A stretch of DNA of 9,875 bases from DATJQF01 sp035505995 (GTDB lineage Bacteria > Bacteroidota > Bacteroidia > Bacteroidales > FEN-979), in NCBI GenBank assembly GCA_035505995.1, contig DATJQF010000249.1, positions 1 to 9,875 on the forward strand, read 5' to 3'. Position 1 is the stretch's first letter. Every line of letters starts with the position of its first letter. Position numbers and translations under genes: made by a program. The notes beneath the pieces are model-generated. The model made no database searches. It had not been told where the DNA came from and saw nothing but the letters and a program-made list of their open reading frames with translations. This document shows, piece by piece, positions 1 through 5,922 of the stretch.

Positions 1-1
1 A

Positions 2-1747
2 CTGAACTATATTCCCGGCCCCTGGATGGAGTCGATCCAGGTCTCCAAGGGCACGTCGTCGGTGATGCAGGGGTACGAATCGATCACCGGGCAGATCAAC
101 GTGGATTACAAGAAGCCGGAGAACAGCGAGAAGTTCTATGCCAATATCTTCGGCAACAGCAACCTCCGCTTTGAGGCGAACCTCGACGGGGCGTTGAAGC
201 TGAACGACAAGCTCAGCACCATGCTGTTCTTCCATGCCGACGACTTCCGGAATAAGTTCGACCGCAACGGCGACGGCTTCATGGATCTTCCGAAGGTCAC
301 GAATATCAATGCGTTCAACCGCTGGGATTATATCAAGCCGGGGGTGATGATCTCGCGGTTCGGGATCAAGTACCTTGATGAGACCCGGAACGGGGGACAG
401 ATGGATTTCGATAAGGGGAATTTTACTTTCGACACCACCGGCATCAGCGAGGGGATCAAAAAGTACGGCATTGGCGTGAGGACGCAGCGCCTGGAGGCAT
501 TCTGGAAGAACGGCTTCTTCTTTGCCAATCACCCGCAGTCGAGCCTCGGGCTGATCCTGTCTGGGATCAACCACCTGCAGAACGGCTTTTACGGGATCAA
601 CCAGTACAGCGGCCATGAGCAATCGCTCTTTGCCAACCTGGTCTTCACCACCTCGTTCCGCAAGGAGACGCATAAGATCGGGGCGGGGGTCAGCTACCTG
701 CTCGATAATTTTAATGAAGACTACCTGCAGCACCAGCTGTCGTACGGGAACCAGGGAATGCTGCCGGCGGCCGGTCTGACTGATTCCATCTACCGACTGA
801 CCGGCGACCACCCGGTGAACTTTGACATGAACCGGACGGAGTGGTCGGCCGGGGGATATTTTGAATATACGTTCAATTACAAGGACAAGCTGACCATTAT
901 TGCCGGCCTTCGGGGCGACTACGACAACTTCTGGGGATTCTTTGTGACGCCGCGGCTGCACCTGAAATATGATTTCAACGGCACCACCACGCTGCGCGGC
1001 TCGGTGGGCCGGGGATATCGCACCGCCAACGTCCTGGCCGAGAACAGCAACCTCTTTGTCAGCCAGCGGAAATTTGTCTTCTCCGAAGAGCTGAACCAGG
1101 AGAATGCCTGGAATTTCGGACTGAATTTCACCAAGGAGTTCAAGCTGTTCCGGCATAAGGCAACCCTGGAGCTGGATGCATACCGGACCGCCTTCGGGAA
1201 CGAGGTCGTGGCCGACGTGGACAGTCTGCCGGGAGCCGTCTTCTTCTATAACCTGCACGGCCGGTCGTTCGCCAATTCGCTTCAGGCTCAGTTCATCTTT
1301 GAGCCGGTGCACAATTTCAGCATCACGGCGGCCTTCCGGTATAACGACGTTCGCCAGACCATCGGCGGGAAGCTGGTGGAGAAGCCCATGGTGAGCTCCT
1401 ACAAAGGCTTACTGACGCTTTCTTATGCCACCCGCGGCGATAGCTGGAAGTTTGACCTGACCGGACAGCTGAACGGTCCGATGCGGCTTCCGAACAGCAG
1501 TAAACTGCCGTCTGACCTTCAGCAGCCCTCGCATTCAAAGCCCTGGATCAACCTCCTGGCTCAGGTGACGAAAAAATTTAAGTTCGTAGAGGTGTACGTG
1601 GGAGGCGAAAATCTTGCCAACTTTACGCAGCCCGATCCCATCGTCGATCCTGCCCATCCGTATTATACTTATTTCGACGGATCAATGGTGTGGGGACCGC
1701 TGGTGGGGATCACGGCCTATGCGGGGGTTCGGCTAACGATAAAGTAA
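2..1747 (+). CDS. TonB-dependent outer-membrane receptor, C-terminal part (5' end outside window)
   Basis: The reading frame is open to the left edge, so the first visible ATG (26) is internal. The visible protein begins LNYIPGPWMESIQVSKG and continues with a GYESITGQINV segment, which is the typical end of a TonB plug domain. About 540 residues of beta-barrel follow, with alternating aromatic/hydrophobic strands and long polar loops, ending in YAGVRLTIK. About 581 residues are visible; the signal peptide, any carboxypeptidase-like N-terminal domain, the TonB box and most of the plug are missing. Such receptors import metal complexes, vitamins or glycans across the outer membrane using TonB energy. 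The next gene on the same strand is a secreted heavy-metal-associated protein, so I infer a metal-related substrate, perhaps copper, but the sequence does not prove it. A loop at about 260-286 has an EF-hand/dockerin-like D-x-N-x-D-G-x-x-D pattern. The family is certain; the substrate is not. Confidence 0.93.
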   Translation: MNYIPGPWMESIQVSKGTSSVMQGYESITGQINVDYKKPENSEKFYANIFGNSNLRFEANLDGALKLNDKLSTMLFFHADDFRNKFDRNGDGFMDLPKVTNINAFNRWDYIKPGVMISRFGIKYLDETRNGGQMDFDKGNFTFDTTGISEGIKKYGIGVRTQRLEAFWKNGFFFANHPQSSLGLILSGINHLQNGFYGINQYSGHEQSLFANLVFTTSFRKETHKIGAGVSYLLDNFNEDYLQHQLSYGNQGMLPAAGLTDSIYRLTGDHPVNFDMNRTEWSAGGYFEYTFNYKDKLTIIAGLRGDYDNFWGFFVTPRLHLKYDFNGTTTLRGSVGRGYRTANVLAENSNLFVSQRKFVFSEELNQENAWNFGLNFTKEFKLFRHKATLELDAYRTAFGNEVVADVDSLPGAVFFYNLHGRSFANSLQAQFIFEPVHNFSITAAFRYNDVRQTIGGKLVEKPMVSSYKGLLTLSYATRGDSWKFDLTGQLNGPMRLPNSSKLPSDLQQPSHSKPWINLLAQVTKKFKFVEVYVGGENLANFTQPDPIVDPAHPYYTYFDGSMVWGPLVGITAYAGVRLTIK

Positions 1748-1912
1748 AAAAAGGTACGATGGCTTTAATTCGCACTTCACATTTCGCTCATGACACTTTA
1801 CATTTCAGATTTCGAACTTTTGATTTTTGATTAAAGATAATCTGTGCATCTCTGTGTAAATCCGTGTTAATCTGTGGTAAATAAATATTCAAACACTCAA
1901 TAAGCTGGCACA
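1748..1912. other. Intergenic gap with periodic repeats between receptor and HMA gene
   Basis: This 165-bp AT-rich gap holds no gene. Its first half has degenerate copies of an ACATTTC-type motif (around 1788-1816) followed by TTTTGATTTTTGATT. Its second half holds the TCTGTG array listed separately. I found no convincing -33/-7 promoter pair and no stem-loop terminator, so the HMA gene may be transcribed by read-through from the receptor gene. Confidence 0.6.
1841..1880 (+). repeat. TCTGTG-type 10-bp periodic repeat, copy 1
   Basis: Four consecutive 10-bp units each start TCTGTG or TCCGTG: TCTGTGCATC, TCTGTGTAAA, TCCGTGTTAA and TCTGTGGTAA. The same degenerate family occurs at 3410-3446 (+), 5625-5662 (-) and 9672-9700 (-). 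It lies 32 bp before the HMA start codon. The function is unknown; the units are spaced by about one DNA helical turn. Confidence 0.75.
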
Positions 1913-2272
1913 ATGAAGACCAAATCAATTCTCGGGGTCATGACCCTGTTCCTGTTCCTGGGCTTTGCCCTCGGAGGCTATGCCCAGGCGAAGAAAGACG
2001 AAACCATCAAGATCAAGACCTCGGCCGTTTGCGGCTCCTGCAAAACCAGGATCGAAAAAGGATTGTCCGATAAGGCAGGCATCAAGGATGTCAACCTGGA
2101 TGTGACGAACAAGATCGTCACGATAAGCTATAACCCTTCGAAGATAACTCCCGACCAGATCCGGCTGGAGATCTCGAAGCTCGGCTATGACGCGGATAAT
2201 GTGAAGGCCGACAAGGCCGCCTACGACAAGCTTCCCGCCTGCTGCAAGGGCGATTCGAAGGAAAAGCACTGA
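1913..2272 (+). CDS. Secreted heavy-metal-associated (HMA/MerP-like) domain protein
   Basis: This is a 119-residue protein. Residues 1-26 form a Sec signal peptide: a lysine, a hydrophobic core of V, M, T, L and F, then GGYAQA before KK. The mature part is one HMA ferredoxin-like domain (about 31-95) with the metal-binding pair C40-G-S-C43. The usual GMTC start of the motif is replaced by SAVC, so the conserved Met is absent. The C-terminal tail adds a vicinal Cys pair, C110-C111, which could be a second metal site. The protein should act in the periplasm as a metal carrier or sensor, probably for a soft metal such as copper. It follows a TonB-dependent receptor on the same strand, suggesting joint metal uptake or handling. 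No Shine-Dalgarno is visible before ATG 1913; the start is set by the signal peptide. The domain is certain; the metal and direction of transport are inferred. Confidence 0.9.
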   Translation: MKTKSILGVMTLFLFLGFALGGYAQAKKDETIKIKTSAVCGSCKTRIEKGLSDKAGIKDVNLDVTNKIVTISYNPSKITPDQIRLEISKLGYDADNVKADKAAYDKLPACCKGDSKEKH

Positions 2273-2282
2273 ATCCCTGCGG

Positions 2283-3122
2283 TCAGTCTGATGCGCAGGT
2301 GAACAGGATCGTAAGATAATCCACCACTTCGCGGGAGGGGACCACTTCCCCGGAATGTCCCCGGCTGAGCACCTCTGCTTTGGGGTGATGACCGGAGATC
2401 AGCGCATATTCCATCAGGGTCATGATGGGACCGTAGCCGCACACGGAGATCTCGTGACGGTGCACCTGTTCCTCAACGCCCTGTGGCTTCAGGGCGAGGA
2501 TCTCCCGCAGGACCAGCTCATCCATGGCACGGCCTTCTTCGGGAGAGAGGAAATGGGAGAAATCGGAGGAGGCGATCACCACGATCTTCCGGTTCAGCTT
2601 GCCAGCGGCCGAACGGAGCCCTTCCGCGATCTTCCTTGCATTTTCGTGGGTCTGGCGACTCAAGGTCACCGGCAGGATGCGGAATTCCCTGCGGAAGAAA
2701 TGCTGCAGGAACGGCACCATCACTTCCCCGGAATGCTCGGAGTCATGGGCCGGGGAAGCCCAGGAAAACGAGAGAAGCTCGGCAAGCTCGGTATCCACCG
2801 CCACTACCCCGAGAGGGGTTTCCCACGCATCGTTCACGTCGAGGGCGATCTCCGGGCCATAGCCATGGTGGTTGGGGTTGATGATGACCGCGGTATCGAA
2901 GGGCTGTCCGGAAGCCGCCAGCAGCCGGAAAAAATGAAGGGCGTGCCGGCCCGAATACATATATCCCGCGTGAGGCACCACGGCTCCGAGGATCTGTCGG
3001 CCGGATAAGGAAATCTTCTTTCCTGCAGGCTCCCCGCGGTCCATGCGCTCCAGGAGCTCTTTCAGCTTTTTCTCGGATCCGGGATAGAACTGCCCGGCCA
3101 CCGCGGGTTTGCGGATCACCAT
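2283..3122 (-). CDS. MEMO1-family protein (AmmeMemoRadiSam system protein B)
   Basis: This is a 279-residue protein starting MVIRKPAVAGQFYPG, the standard opening of the family. Conserved family features are visible in order: PHAGYMYSG with H51, NPNHHGYG with H85/H86, the EHSGEVMVPFL segment at 129-139, SSDFSHFLSP at 185-194 and C228 in SVCGYGPI. H51, H85 and C228 correspond to the three metal-binding residues described for human MEMO1 (His49, His81, Cys244), so a metal site is likely intact. The family is related to extradiol dioxygenases, but its bacterial role is unknown. It often travels with AMMECR1 and a radical SAM protein, neither of which is in this window. An upstream in-frame ATG at 3209 would add 29 unrelated residues overlapping the lipoprotein gene. 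The start at 3122 lies 8 bp after the lipoprotein stop and matches the family N-terminus, so I chose it. Confidence 0.93.
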   Translation of the reverse strand: MVIRKPAVAGQFYPGSEKKLKELLERMDRGEPAGKKISLSGRQILGAVVPHAGYMYSGRHALHFFRLLAASGQPFDTAVIINPNHHGYGPEIALDVNDAWETPLGVVAVDTELAELLSFSWASPAHDSEHSGEVMVPFLQHFFRREFRILPVTLSRQTHENARKIAEGLRSAAGKLNRKIVVIASSDFSHFLSPEEGRAMDELVLREILALKPQGVEEQVHRHEISVCGYGPIMTLMEYALISGHHPKAEVLSRGHSGEVVPSREVVDYLTILFTCASD

Positions 3123-3130
3123 GGCTTCGG

Positions 3131-3313
3131 TTATCTGGGCATTCGCTTGATATCCTCCCAACCGATCGTCTCCCCGGTAGGACTGAGGTACGAAGAATCG
3201 GATTTGCAATTCTTCGGGGCAGCGGCGGTGGTGTACCTGGACTGGGAGCAGCCGGACAGGACAAATGCAAGAAGCAATATAAAAAATGCAATGATATTTA
3301 TCGTTGCTTTCAT
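3131..3313 (-). CDS. Small predicted lipoprotein upstream of the Memo gene
   Basis: This is a 60-residue protein. Residues 1-21 are a lipoprotein signal peptide: MKATINI, then a very hydrophobic stretch, then the lipobox L19-S-G-C22. The mature part is only 39 residues, polar, with a second cysteine (C36) and the ending GWEDIKRMPR. I do not recognise a family for the mature part. The frame is open from an ATG at 3364, but that adds 17 polar residues before the signal peptide, so the start at 3313 is preferred. It ends 8 bp before the Memo start on the same strand, which implies co-transcription and coupled translation. It would be anchored to a membrane, probably the outer membrane or the periplasmic face of the inner one. 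That it is a gene rests on the textbook lipobox and the tight spacing; its function is unknown. Confidence 0.72.
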   Translation of the reverse strand: MKATINIIAFFILLLAFVLSGCSQSRYTTAAAPKNCKSDSSYLSPTGETIGWEDIKRMPR

Positions 3314-3333
3314 CCCGGAAGGATTTCGGACAT

Positions 3334-3364
3334 TAAAGGTACTGCTTTTCGACCCGTAAGTCAA
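3334..3364 (-). promoter_or_regulatory. Candidate Bacteroidota promoter for lipoprotein-Memo operon
   Basis: Read on the minus strand, TTG (3362-3364) is followed after 20 bp by TACCTTTA (3334-3341). This fits the Bacteroidota pattern TTG-N17-23-TAnnTTTG with one mismatch in the -7 element. Transcription would start about 10-15 bp before ATG 3313. It is predicted by pattern only, and such motifs arise often by chance in AT-rich DNA. Confidence 0.35.
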
Positions 3365-3409
3365 CCGCAGGCAATCGCGTTCCGTAAAAATGGTGAAATG
3401 GGGAAACTA

Positions 3410-3446
3410 TCTGTAACGATCAGTTTTATCAGTGTTTTCTGTGTTC
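3410..3446 (+). repeat. TCTGTG-type periodic repeat, copy 2
   Basis: Units TCTGTAACGA, TCAGTTTTA, TCAGTGTTT and TCTGTGTTC follow each other with 10-9-9 bp spacing. They align unit by unit with the minus-strand copy at 5625-5662, which has the same 10-9-9-9 structure. The copy lies in the 161-bp gap between the end of the oxidoreductase gene and the lipoprotein gene. No U-tract terminator was seen in this gap. Confidence 0.65.
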
Positions 3447-3474
3447 CCATGAAACGGAGGTCTTTCGCTCAATC

Positions 3475-4932
3475 TTAAGAACCGGTGAAGCGTTGCTTTT
3501 CCTTCCTGCAGATCATCCGGATCGCCTTCCTCCCCGTGATCAGCCCCGACGGCAGTCCTCCCCCCGGACTGATCCAGTGGCCGGCCATGTAGAAGTCCGC
3601 CAGTCCCGGCAGCGCCTGGGGCAGCTGGACCGTCATGGTCTTGCTGGTAAGAAGCCAGCCCTCGTACGATCCTCTCCAGTTCCCGGTGTATCTGACGAAG
3701 GTCATGGGGGTGGCCACGTCCATCACTTCCACCTGCCCGGGCAGTTCCGGGTACAGCTCGCCGAGGGCCGCGGTGATCTCTTTCCCCACCCGTTCTTTCT
3801 CGGCTTCGTAAGCCTTGGGATCCTTGTAGAGCTCGGCCCAGTACTCGTATTTGGTTTCGTGCATCACCAGGAAGGTGCTTTTGCCGGCCGGGGCCAGCGA
3901 ACGGTCGAAATAGTAATTCCGGTAGCTCATGCGGTCGATCGTTTCCCCCGCGATATCGATCTTTTTTTCCGGGGTGAAGGTCATCGTGTAGGGCACCCCT
4001 GAGTAGTCGGCCGCGACCCCCAGCGACACCAGCACCAGCGGGGGGAAGGGCTTCATATTGGCATACAGCCCGTTGATGCGCTTATTGGTATATTTTCCCT
4101 CCAGCCAGTTGTAGATCGTGGTATAGCCGTCGGCAGCGGAAATGACGATATCGCTCCGCACCTCTTCCCCGCTCTCCAGCAGGATCCCCGTGGCTTTGCC
4201 GTTGCCGGTGAGGATCTTTTTCACACGGGCGCGGTACCGGATCTTACCTCCCAGCTTTTCATAGCGGTCGGTGACGGACCGGATGAGCCCGGTGGAACCG
4301 CCCATGGGATAGGCCCCGTTTCGGGCGGCCATCAATGACATGGCCCAGAGGTTGAACACCAGCGACATCCCGTGCCATTCGAAGGCCTTTACGAAAACCT
4401 CCCGGAAGTCCGGGTCATGGATTTTTTGGGCGATCTGCTGCGGCGATTTCCGGAACTTGAAGAAATGGTAAATGATCGCCGGCAGGTCCTTCAGCACACC
4501 GGCGTTCATATCCACCGGTATTTCGGTCTTCATCAGCTTCCGGATGGTGCGCGCCACGCTCCGGATGAATTTCCGGTCGGCGGGATAATGGGTGAGCAGC
4601 TCCTGTTCCAGCGTATCCGGATCGGTGTAAAAGGTGATAAGGCGGCCCTTCGCGTCCGTGATCTTCGTGAAATAATCAAACGGAAAGAACTCCTTTCCCT
4701 GCACGCAGCCGATCTCTTCCCAGAGCTTGTAATAGGAAGACCTGGGCGAAGACCCCGTGAGCCAGTGCACGCAGCCGTCGAAGATGTATCCTTTTCGTTT
4801 CCATGACGTGCAAAGCCCCCCGGCCTTATCATGCATCTCGAAGATCTCGGTGTCAAAGCCGTTCAACCTGGCGTATATGCCGGCGGAAAGTCCGGCCATG
4901 CCGGCGCCGATGATGGCGATGGTTTTGGGCAT
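3475..4932 (-). CDS. Phytoene-desaturase/CrtI-like FAD-dependent oxidoreductase
   Basis: This is a 485-residue protein. The N-terminus holds a Rossmann dinucleotide-binding motif, G9-A-G11-M-A-G14, with the acidic residue that binds the ribose at about E32 and the AGG segment right after. The C-terminus (about 448-467) has the second FAD motif of this family, MAGHWISPGGGLPSGL. This architecture and length match the phytoene desaturase / carotenoid isomerase / retinol saturase superfamily. These enzymes transfer hydride to or from polyene or other lipid substrates. No crtB, crtE or other carotenoid gene is nearby, so a carotenoid role is not supported and the substrate is open. The start ATG at 4932 sits just before the Rossmann motif, and no Shine-Dalgarno is visible. 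The first 31 bp of the gene and 43 bp of leader are duplicated at 5892-5965. Confidence 0.9.
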   Translation of the reverse strand: MPKTIAIIGAGMAGLSAGIYARLNGFDTEIFEMHDKAGGLCTSWKRKGYIFDGCVHWLTGSSPRSSYYKLWEEIGCVQGKEFFPFDYFTKITDAKGRLITFYTDPDTLEQELLTHYPADRKFIRSVARTIRKLMKTEIPVDMNAGVLKDLPAIIYHFFKFRKSPQQIAQKIHDPDFREVFVKAFEWHGMSLVFNLWAMSLMAARNGAYPMGGSTGLIRSVTDRYEKLGGKIRYRARVKKILTGNGKATGILLESGEEVRSDIVISAADGYTTIYNWLEGKYTNKRINGLYANMKPFPPLVLVSLGVAADYSGVPYTMTFTPEKKIDIAGETIDRMSYRNYYFDRSLAPAGKSTFLVMHETKYEYWAELYKDPKAYEAEKERVGKEITAALGELYPELPGQVEVMDVATPMTFVRYTGNWRGSYEGWLLTSKTMTVQLPQALPGLADFYMAGHWISPGGGLPSGLITGRKAIRMICRKEKQRFTGS

Positions 4933-4975
4933 ATGAATAAGATATAAGGGATTAAAAATAGGAAAAATTTATTTT
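4902..4975. repeat. 74-bp direct repeat, copy A (start of oxidoreductase gene plus leader)
   Basis: This segment aligns without gaps to 5892-5965, exactly 990 bp to the right and in the same orientation. 69 of 74 positions are identical; the differences are at 4932, 4935, 4958, 4965 and 4972. It covers codons 1-10 and the first base of codon 11 of the oxidoreductase gene, and 43 bp of its upstream region. Outside 4902 and 4975 the similarity drops at once. Confidence 0.92.
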
Positions 4976-4981
4976 GACAAA
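4953..4981 (-). promoter_or_regulatory. Candidate promoter of the FAD oxidoreductase gene
   Basis: On the minus strand TTTG (4978-4981) is followed after 17 bp by TATTTTTA (4953-4960), one mismatch from TAnnTTTG. The -7-like element is kept in the duplicated copy B (TACTTTTA, 5943-5950). The -33-like TTTG lies outside the duplicated block. This is a pattern match only. Confidence 0.35.
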
Positions 4982-5036
4982 CTCGCCCCCTGGACGCCCC
5001 TGCCTACCGGCAAGGCTCTCTTGGAAGGATAGGGGG
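4982..5036. other. Hairpin-forming GC-rich intergenic element
   Basis: The 69-bp gap after the copy-A block and before the SnoaL-like gene's stop holds nested complementary arms. CCCCCT at 4986-4991 can pair with AGGGGG at 5031-5036, and GCCT at 5002-5005 with AGGC at 5013-5016. It stands out against AT-rich surroundings and resembles a dispersed intergenic repeat. It could end or attenuate transcription from the SnoaL-like gene towards the oxidoreductase, but no clear U-tract follows. Confidence 0.4.
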
Positions 5037-5044
5037 AGAAGAGG

Positions 5045-5530
5045 TCATTCCGCTTTAGGGATCATCAACCTCACTGCTGAAAGCTTCCACTGGCCTTTGA
5101 TCTTCTTGCCCACACAGGTGAGAAGGGCGCTGTAATAGGGCTTTTTGTCTTCTCTAACGCCCTTGTGCGCGATCACCAGGGTTCCGTCTGCGATGGCGAC
5201 ATCCGGCCCGAGGAACCGGATCCGCAGGATCGTGGTGATATGCTGATAGTCGGCCGGCATCGACCTGAATGCATGGGTGAAGTACTGCTCGATCTCTTTC
5301 CGGTCCTTTAACAGTTCACCGGTGGGCCACTGAAAGTCTCCGTCATCCAGGAAAAATGCACCCATCGCTGCTGCATCGCGCCGGTTGTATGCCGAATCGA
5401 AGTTCACAGCGGTCTGCCTGATGGCATCGATGTCTTTAACCTGCTTTTTGCCCGGATCCTGGGAGAAGGCGGAAATAAAGGATGCCAGGGAAAATCCAAG
5501 GAAAACAATAATGATCAGGGGTGTTTTCAT
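5045..5530 (-). CDS. Secreted SnoaL-like / DUF4440 (SgcJ/EcaC-type, NTF2-fold) protein
   Basis: This is a 161-residue protein. Residues 1-24 form a signal peptide (MKTPL, a hydrophobic core, then SAFSQ before DPGKK). Residues about 35-158 form one NTF2-like cone domain. The helix FDSAYNRRDAAAMGAFFLDD carries the N-x-x-D-x-x-x-M/L spacing typical of SnoaL/DUF4440 proteins, and GELLKDRKEIEQYF matches the following G-x-x-x-x-x-R-x-x-I helix. The C-terminal strands end GQWKLSAVRLMIPKAE. Members are annotated as SgcJ/EcaC family oxidoreductases, but most have no proven activity, and here secretion suggests a periplasmic binding or small-molecule role. The gene is the only one inside the 990-bp segment bounded by the 74-bp direct repeat. 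The start at 5530 is set by the signal peptide. Confidence 0.87.
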   Translation of the reverse strand: MKTPLIIIVFLGFSLASFISAFSQDPGKKQVKDIDAIRQTAVNFDSAYNRRDAAAMGAFFLDDGDFQWPTGELLKDRKEIEQYFTHAFRSMPADYQHITTILRIRFLGPDVAIADGTLVIAHKGVREDKKPYYSALLTCVGKKIKGQWKLSAVRLMIPKAE

Positions 5531-5562
5531 TTTTGAATTTCTTATTTAATAATCAATTCCTT

Positions 5563-5584
5563 AAGTAAATGTATTCATTTACTT
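5563..5584. promoter_or_regulatory. Perfect AT-rich palindrome before the SnoaL-like gene
   Basis: Arms AAGTAAATG (5563-5571) and CATTTACTT (5576-5584) are perfect inverted repeats around TATT. The element lies 32 bp upstream of the start codon at 5530. The minus-strand reading contains TACATTTA (5567-5574), one mismatch from the Bacteroidota -7 element TAnnTTTG, so a dimeric repressor bound here would block a promoter. No good -33 element was found. An operator role is inferred. Confidence 0.4.
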
Positions 5585-5624
5585 TGAACTTTCAGAGCTG
5601 GTTATAATTTGTAGGGCGGATGCA

Positions 5625-5662
5625 GAACACAGAGGCCACAGATAAAACGGATGTTCACAGAT
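5625..5662 (-). repeat. TCTGTG-type periodic repeat, copy 3
   Basis: On the minus strand it reads as A followed by units TCTGTGAACA, TCCGTTTTA, TCTGTGGCC and TCTGTGTTC. Unit lengths 10-9-9-9 match copy 2 at 3410-3446, and the last unit is identical in both. Confidence 0.7.
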
Positions 5663-5703
5663 CTTTGCGGTTTTTGCAGGATGACTTTGCGCGCTTTGCG
5701 AGA
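5663..5703 (+). repeat. CTTTGCG micro-array
   Basis: Degenerate 9-bp units CTTTGCGGT and TTTTGCAGG are followed, after ATGA, by CTTTGCGCG and CTTTGCGAG. The array directly abuts the TCTGTG copy 3. No coding function is supported. Confidence 0.55.
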
Positions 5704-5718
5704 AACCGGTTCACTCAG

Positions 5719-5744
5719 AAAACACAAAACCCTTCGAAAAGGGT
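5719..5744 (-). terminator. Possible weak terminator hairpin with TTCG loop
   Basis: On the minus strand ACCCTT, loop TTCG and AAGGGT form a perfect 6-bp stem with a stable tetraloop (5729-5744), followed by the T-rich run TTTGTGTTTT. It lies between ppdK and the SnoaL-like gene in their transcription direction, so it could stop read-through. The stem is short and the T-run is interrupted; it may instead be part of the repeat mosaic. Confidence 0.35.
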
Positions 5745-5770
5745 GCTAACAATAGGATGTCCACTTGCCT

Positions 5771-5826
5771 CACTATCCCCACTATGCTCACTAACCCCAC
5801 CACATAGGCACATAGAGCACATAAAA
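5771..5826 (+). repeat. CACTAT / CACATAG micro-array
   Basis: Degenerate 8-10 bp units: CACTATCCC, CACTATGCT and CACTAACCCC, then CACATAGG, CACATAGAG and CACATAAAA. The first three and last three form two related sub-arrays. It is noncoding. Confidence 0.6.
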
Positions 5827-5847
5827 CCGGCTTCAACGTTGCCCCCA

Positions 5848-5880
5848 TAATCTGTAATCCGTAATCCGTAATCCGTAATC
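5848..5880 (+). repeat. 7-bp tandem repeat TAATCCG, 4.7 copies
   Basis: One TAATCTG unit is followed by three exact TAATCCG units and a final TAATC. It ends 11 bp before the truncated gene copy at 5892-5965. Confidence 0.9.
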
Positions 5881-5891
5881 AATTGACCTGT

Positions 5892-5922
5892 CGGCGCCGA
5901 TGATGGCGATGGTTTTGGGCAA
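5892..5922 (-). pseudogene. Truncated duplicate of the FAD oxidoreductase gene start
   Basis: The minus strand repeats codons 1-10 of the gene at 3475-4932 (PKTIAIIGA after the start) and then diverges. The start codon has changed from ATG to TTG. The frame runs on through the TAATCCG array to a stop at 5833-5835, giving at most a 29-codon fused open frame. It cannot make a functional enzyme because the Rossmann motif is cut after GA. Confidence 0.85.

Noticed and set aside
2268..2287. Hairpin ACTGA/TCAGT between the convergent genes as a bidirectional terminator
   Set aside because: The arms largely consist of the two opposing TGA stop codons and their flanks, the stem is only 5 bp with a 10-nt loop, and no T-tract follows on either strand.
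2355..3008. Plus-strand open frame antisense to the Memo gene
   Set aside because: It lies wholly inside the Memo gene, which has clear family motifs; the antisense product has low-complexity composition and no recognisable features.
3123..3209. Longer Memo start at 3209
   Set aside because: The extra 29 residues precede the conserved family N-terminus and overlap the lipoprotein gene; the start at 3122 fits both the family and the operon spacing.
3314..3364. Longer lipoprotein start at 3364
   Set aside because: It would place 17 polar residues before the signal peptide and overlap the candidate promoter.
3475..4932. Carotenoid biosynthesis cluster
   Set aside because: Only the CrtI-like oxidoreductase is present; no phytoene synthase, cyclase or prenyl synthase gene is nearby.
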